From positions 1 through 6,252 of the forward strand of contig CALLZA010000566.1 in NCBI GenBank assembly GCA_937858165.1: DNA of 6,252 nt, given 5' to 3'. This DNA is from an uncultured Ardenticatenia bacterium (GTDB lineage Bacteria > Chloroflexota > Anaerolineae > Promineifilales > Promineifilaceae). Position 1 is the stretch's first letter. Every line of letters starts with the position of its first letter. Positions 5,340 to 6,252 of this stretch are shown in pieces. The notes under the pieces are model-generated. The model made no database searches. It had not been told where the DNA came from and saw only the letters and a program-made list of their open reading frames with translations. The position numbers and the translations under genes are program-made.

Positions 5340-6072
5340 ATGAATCCAATTCCAACTCAACCGCTAGCCATGTTGCGCCACTACCTGCGCCCCCATCGCG
5401 GCCGCGTGGCGCTCCTGTTCCTTCTGCTGGGTGGCTCCATCACCCTGCAACTCCTGGGGCCGCAACTGCTGGGGCGCTTTGTGGACACGGCCGCCGCCGG
5501 CGAAGATGGTTCGCCAAACCGTCTCTACACCATCGCCGCCCTGTTCTTCGCCGCCGTGCTGGCCCAGAAGGTCATCCATCTGGTGATGGTCTACCTGACC
5601 GAAGACCTCGGCTGGACGACGACCAATGCCCTGCGCGCCGATCTAACAGCCCACGTGCTGCGGCTCGACATGGGCTTCCACAAGCTGCGCACGCCCGGCG
5701 AACTCATCGAGCGCATCGACGGCGACGTGGGCCAACTGGCCGAGTACTTCTCGGAGATCGTCGTCAGTTTGCTGGGCAACGGACTGCTGGTGGCCGGCAT
5801 CCTGGTGCTGGTCTTTCTCGCCGACTGGCGCGTCGGCCTGGTCGGGCTGACCTACGCGCTGATCATGCTGACCCTCTTTCGCGCCATTCAGGCGCGGATG
5901 GTGCGGCTCTACACGCGCATCAGCCAGGCCTCGGCCGAGTTGCTGGGCTTCCTGGAGGAGTACATGACCGGCACGGAGGACGTGTTGCCCAACGGCGGCG
6001 CGGCCTACGTCATGCGCCGGCTCTACCCGCTGCTGAACAGCCACGCCGCGCTGCGCACGCGCACCTATACCC
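5340..6072 (+). CDS. ABC exporter, transmembrane domain (3' truncated by contig end)
   Basis: The genomic part encodes 244 residues plus one base of a type I ABC exporter (MsbA/BmrA-like half-transporter, normally ~580-620 residues with a C-terminal ATPase domain). Predicted helices: ~22-46, ~62-85, ~142-160 and ~163-183. Between helices 2 and 3 is the long cytoplasmic extension with the family pattern LRADLTAHVLRLDMGFH (98-114) then TPGELIERIDGDVGQL (118-133), the region that carries the first coupling helix toward the ATPase. The Walker A, signature and Walker B motifs would lie beyond the break and are not visible, so substrate and homo- or heterodimer status are unknown. The start is uncertain: ATG 5340 lacks a Shine-Dalgarno, ATG 5370 (MLRHYLRPHRGR) also fits the family, and TTG 5262 would add an unlikely extension. 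The C-terminal residues after 6072 (such as VSYTHLRAHET) are adapter translation, not protein. Confidence 0.92.
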
Positions 6073-6138
6073 CTGTCTCTTATACACATCTCCGAGCCCA
6101 CGAGACCGTACTAGATCTCGTATGCCGTCTTCTGCTTG
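6073..6138 (+). other. Illumina Nextera adapter: Tn5 mosaic end + i7 index + P7
   Basis: The Tn5 mosaic end (reverse form) covers 6073-6091 without mismatch. The rest of the Nextera read-2 primer ends at 6106, an 8-nt index CGTACTAG (recognised as Nextera i7 702) covers 6107-6114, and the P7 complement covers 6115-6138. Together with 53-122 this is the two-sided layout of a complete Nextera library molecule. In translation it yields the well-known contaminant peptides SYTHLRAHET on the plus strand and GSEMCIRDR on the minus strand. Genomic DNA ends at 6072. Confidence 0.98.
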
Positions 6139-6252
6139 AAAAAAAACAAACGAACAACTGCTACGACAAAACAGGTATAGTGACGACTAATCTGCTATGC
6201 ACTACAGACTACATCTAGCGATTCGACCTCGATATCAGAGCACTGTACATAA
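6139..6252. other. Non-biological read tail: poly-A plus noise beyond P7
   Basis: Eight As (6139-6146) directly follow the P7 end. After them comes sequence of balanced, random composition, unlike the GC-rich contig, with no codon structure. This is what basecalling produces after a read runs off the end of a short library molecule. Trim it together with the adapter. Confidence 0.9.

Noticed and set aside
5643..6101. Minus-strand frame starting MGSEMCIRDR
   Set aside because: The first ten residues are translated Nextera adapter and the rest is antisense to the ABC exporter.
6139..6252. Lower-GC 'island' at the right end that could look like horizontally acquired DNA
   Set aside because: It lies outside the P7 adapter and follows a poly-A run, so it is sequencing noise.
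1..6252. Linear plasmid or phage-like element with distinct terminal sequences
   Set aside because: Both distinct termini are commercial sequencing adapters, and the genes inside are ordinary chromosomal types with no replication or phage genes.

Overview
This is a contig of about 5.95 kb of bacterial DNA (123-6072) whose two ends are not biological. Positions 53-122 carry an Illumina P5/i5/Nextera transposon adapter. Positions 6073-6138 carry the matching Nextera/i7/P7 adapter. Outside these lie a poly-T or poly-A stretch and sequencing noise (1-52, 6139-6252). Any protein read through 122/123 or 6072/6073 is an artefact, and both terminal genes are truncated there.

The organism is most likely a member of Chloroflexota (Anaerolineae/Caldilineae-like), probably from a metagenome or low-input library. 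The DNA is GC-rich. The secreted phosphoesterase has a long Thr/Pro stalk ending in a short hydrophobic Tyr-Leu-Pro motif, an architecture I associate with exported proteins of that phylum. This assignment is inference, not a database result.

Layout: (1) 123-596, the C-terminal part of an FMN-dependent alpha-hydroxy-acid dehydrogenase/oxidase, plus strand. (2) 651-2057, convergent to it on the minus strand, an exported purple-acid-phosphatase-like metallophosphoesterase with a repetitive C-terminal stalk. (3) A 205-bp divergent region, AT-rich on its right side, with a good sigma70-type promoter and two inverted repeats over the -35 and -10. (4) A tight plus-strand operon at 2263-4957: a four-helix membrane protein, a small XRE/Cro-type regulator, and two tandem paralogous zinc-independent medium-chain oxidoreductases. 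Junctions are 1 bp, a 4-bp ATGA overlap, and 25 bp with a strong Shine-Dalgarno. (5) A 382-bp region without a large gene at 4958-5339. It has its own promoter-like hexamers, a strong Shine-Dalgarno, a 15-codon ORF and GC-rich hairpins. (6) 5340-6072, the membrane-domain half of an ABC exporter, cut by the contig end.

The operon reads as a self-regulated unit. The HTH protein probably binds the inverted repeats in front of the operon and controls a membrane partner and two NAD(P)H-dependent oxidoreductases of the quinone-reductase type. The inducing signal cannot be read from sequence. The most interesting biological points are the promoter/inverted-repeat arrangement, the 18-residue shortening of one oxidoreductase paralogue, and the promoter-RBS-mini-ORF-hairpin leader before the ABC exporter. 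I found no CRISPR array, tRNA, rRNA, insertion sequence or phage gene.
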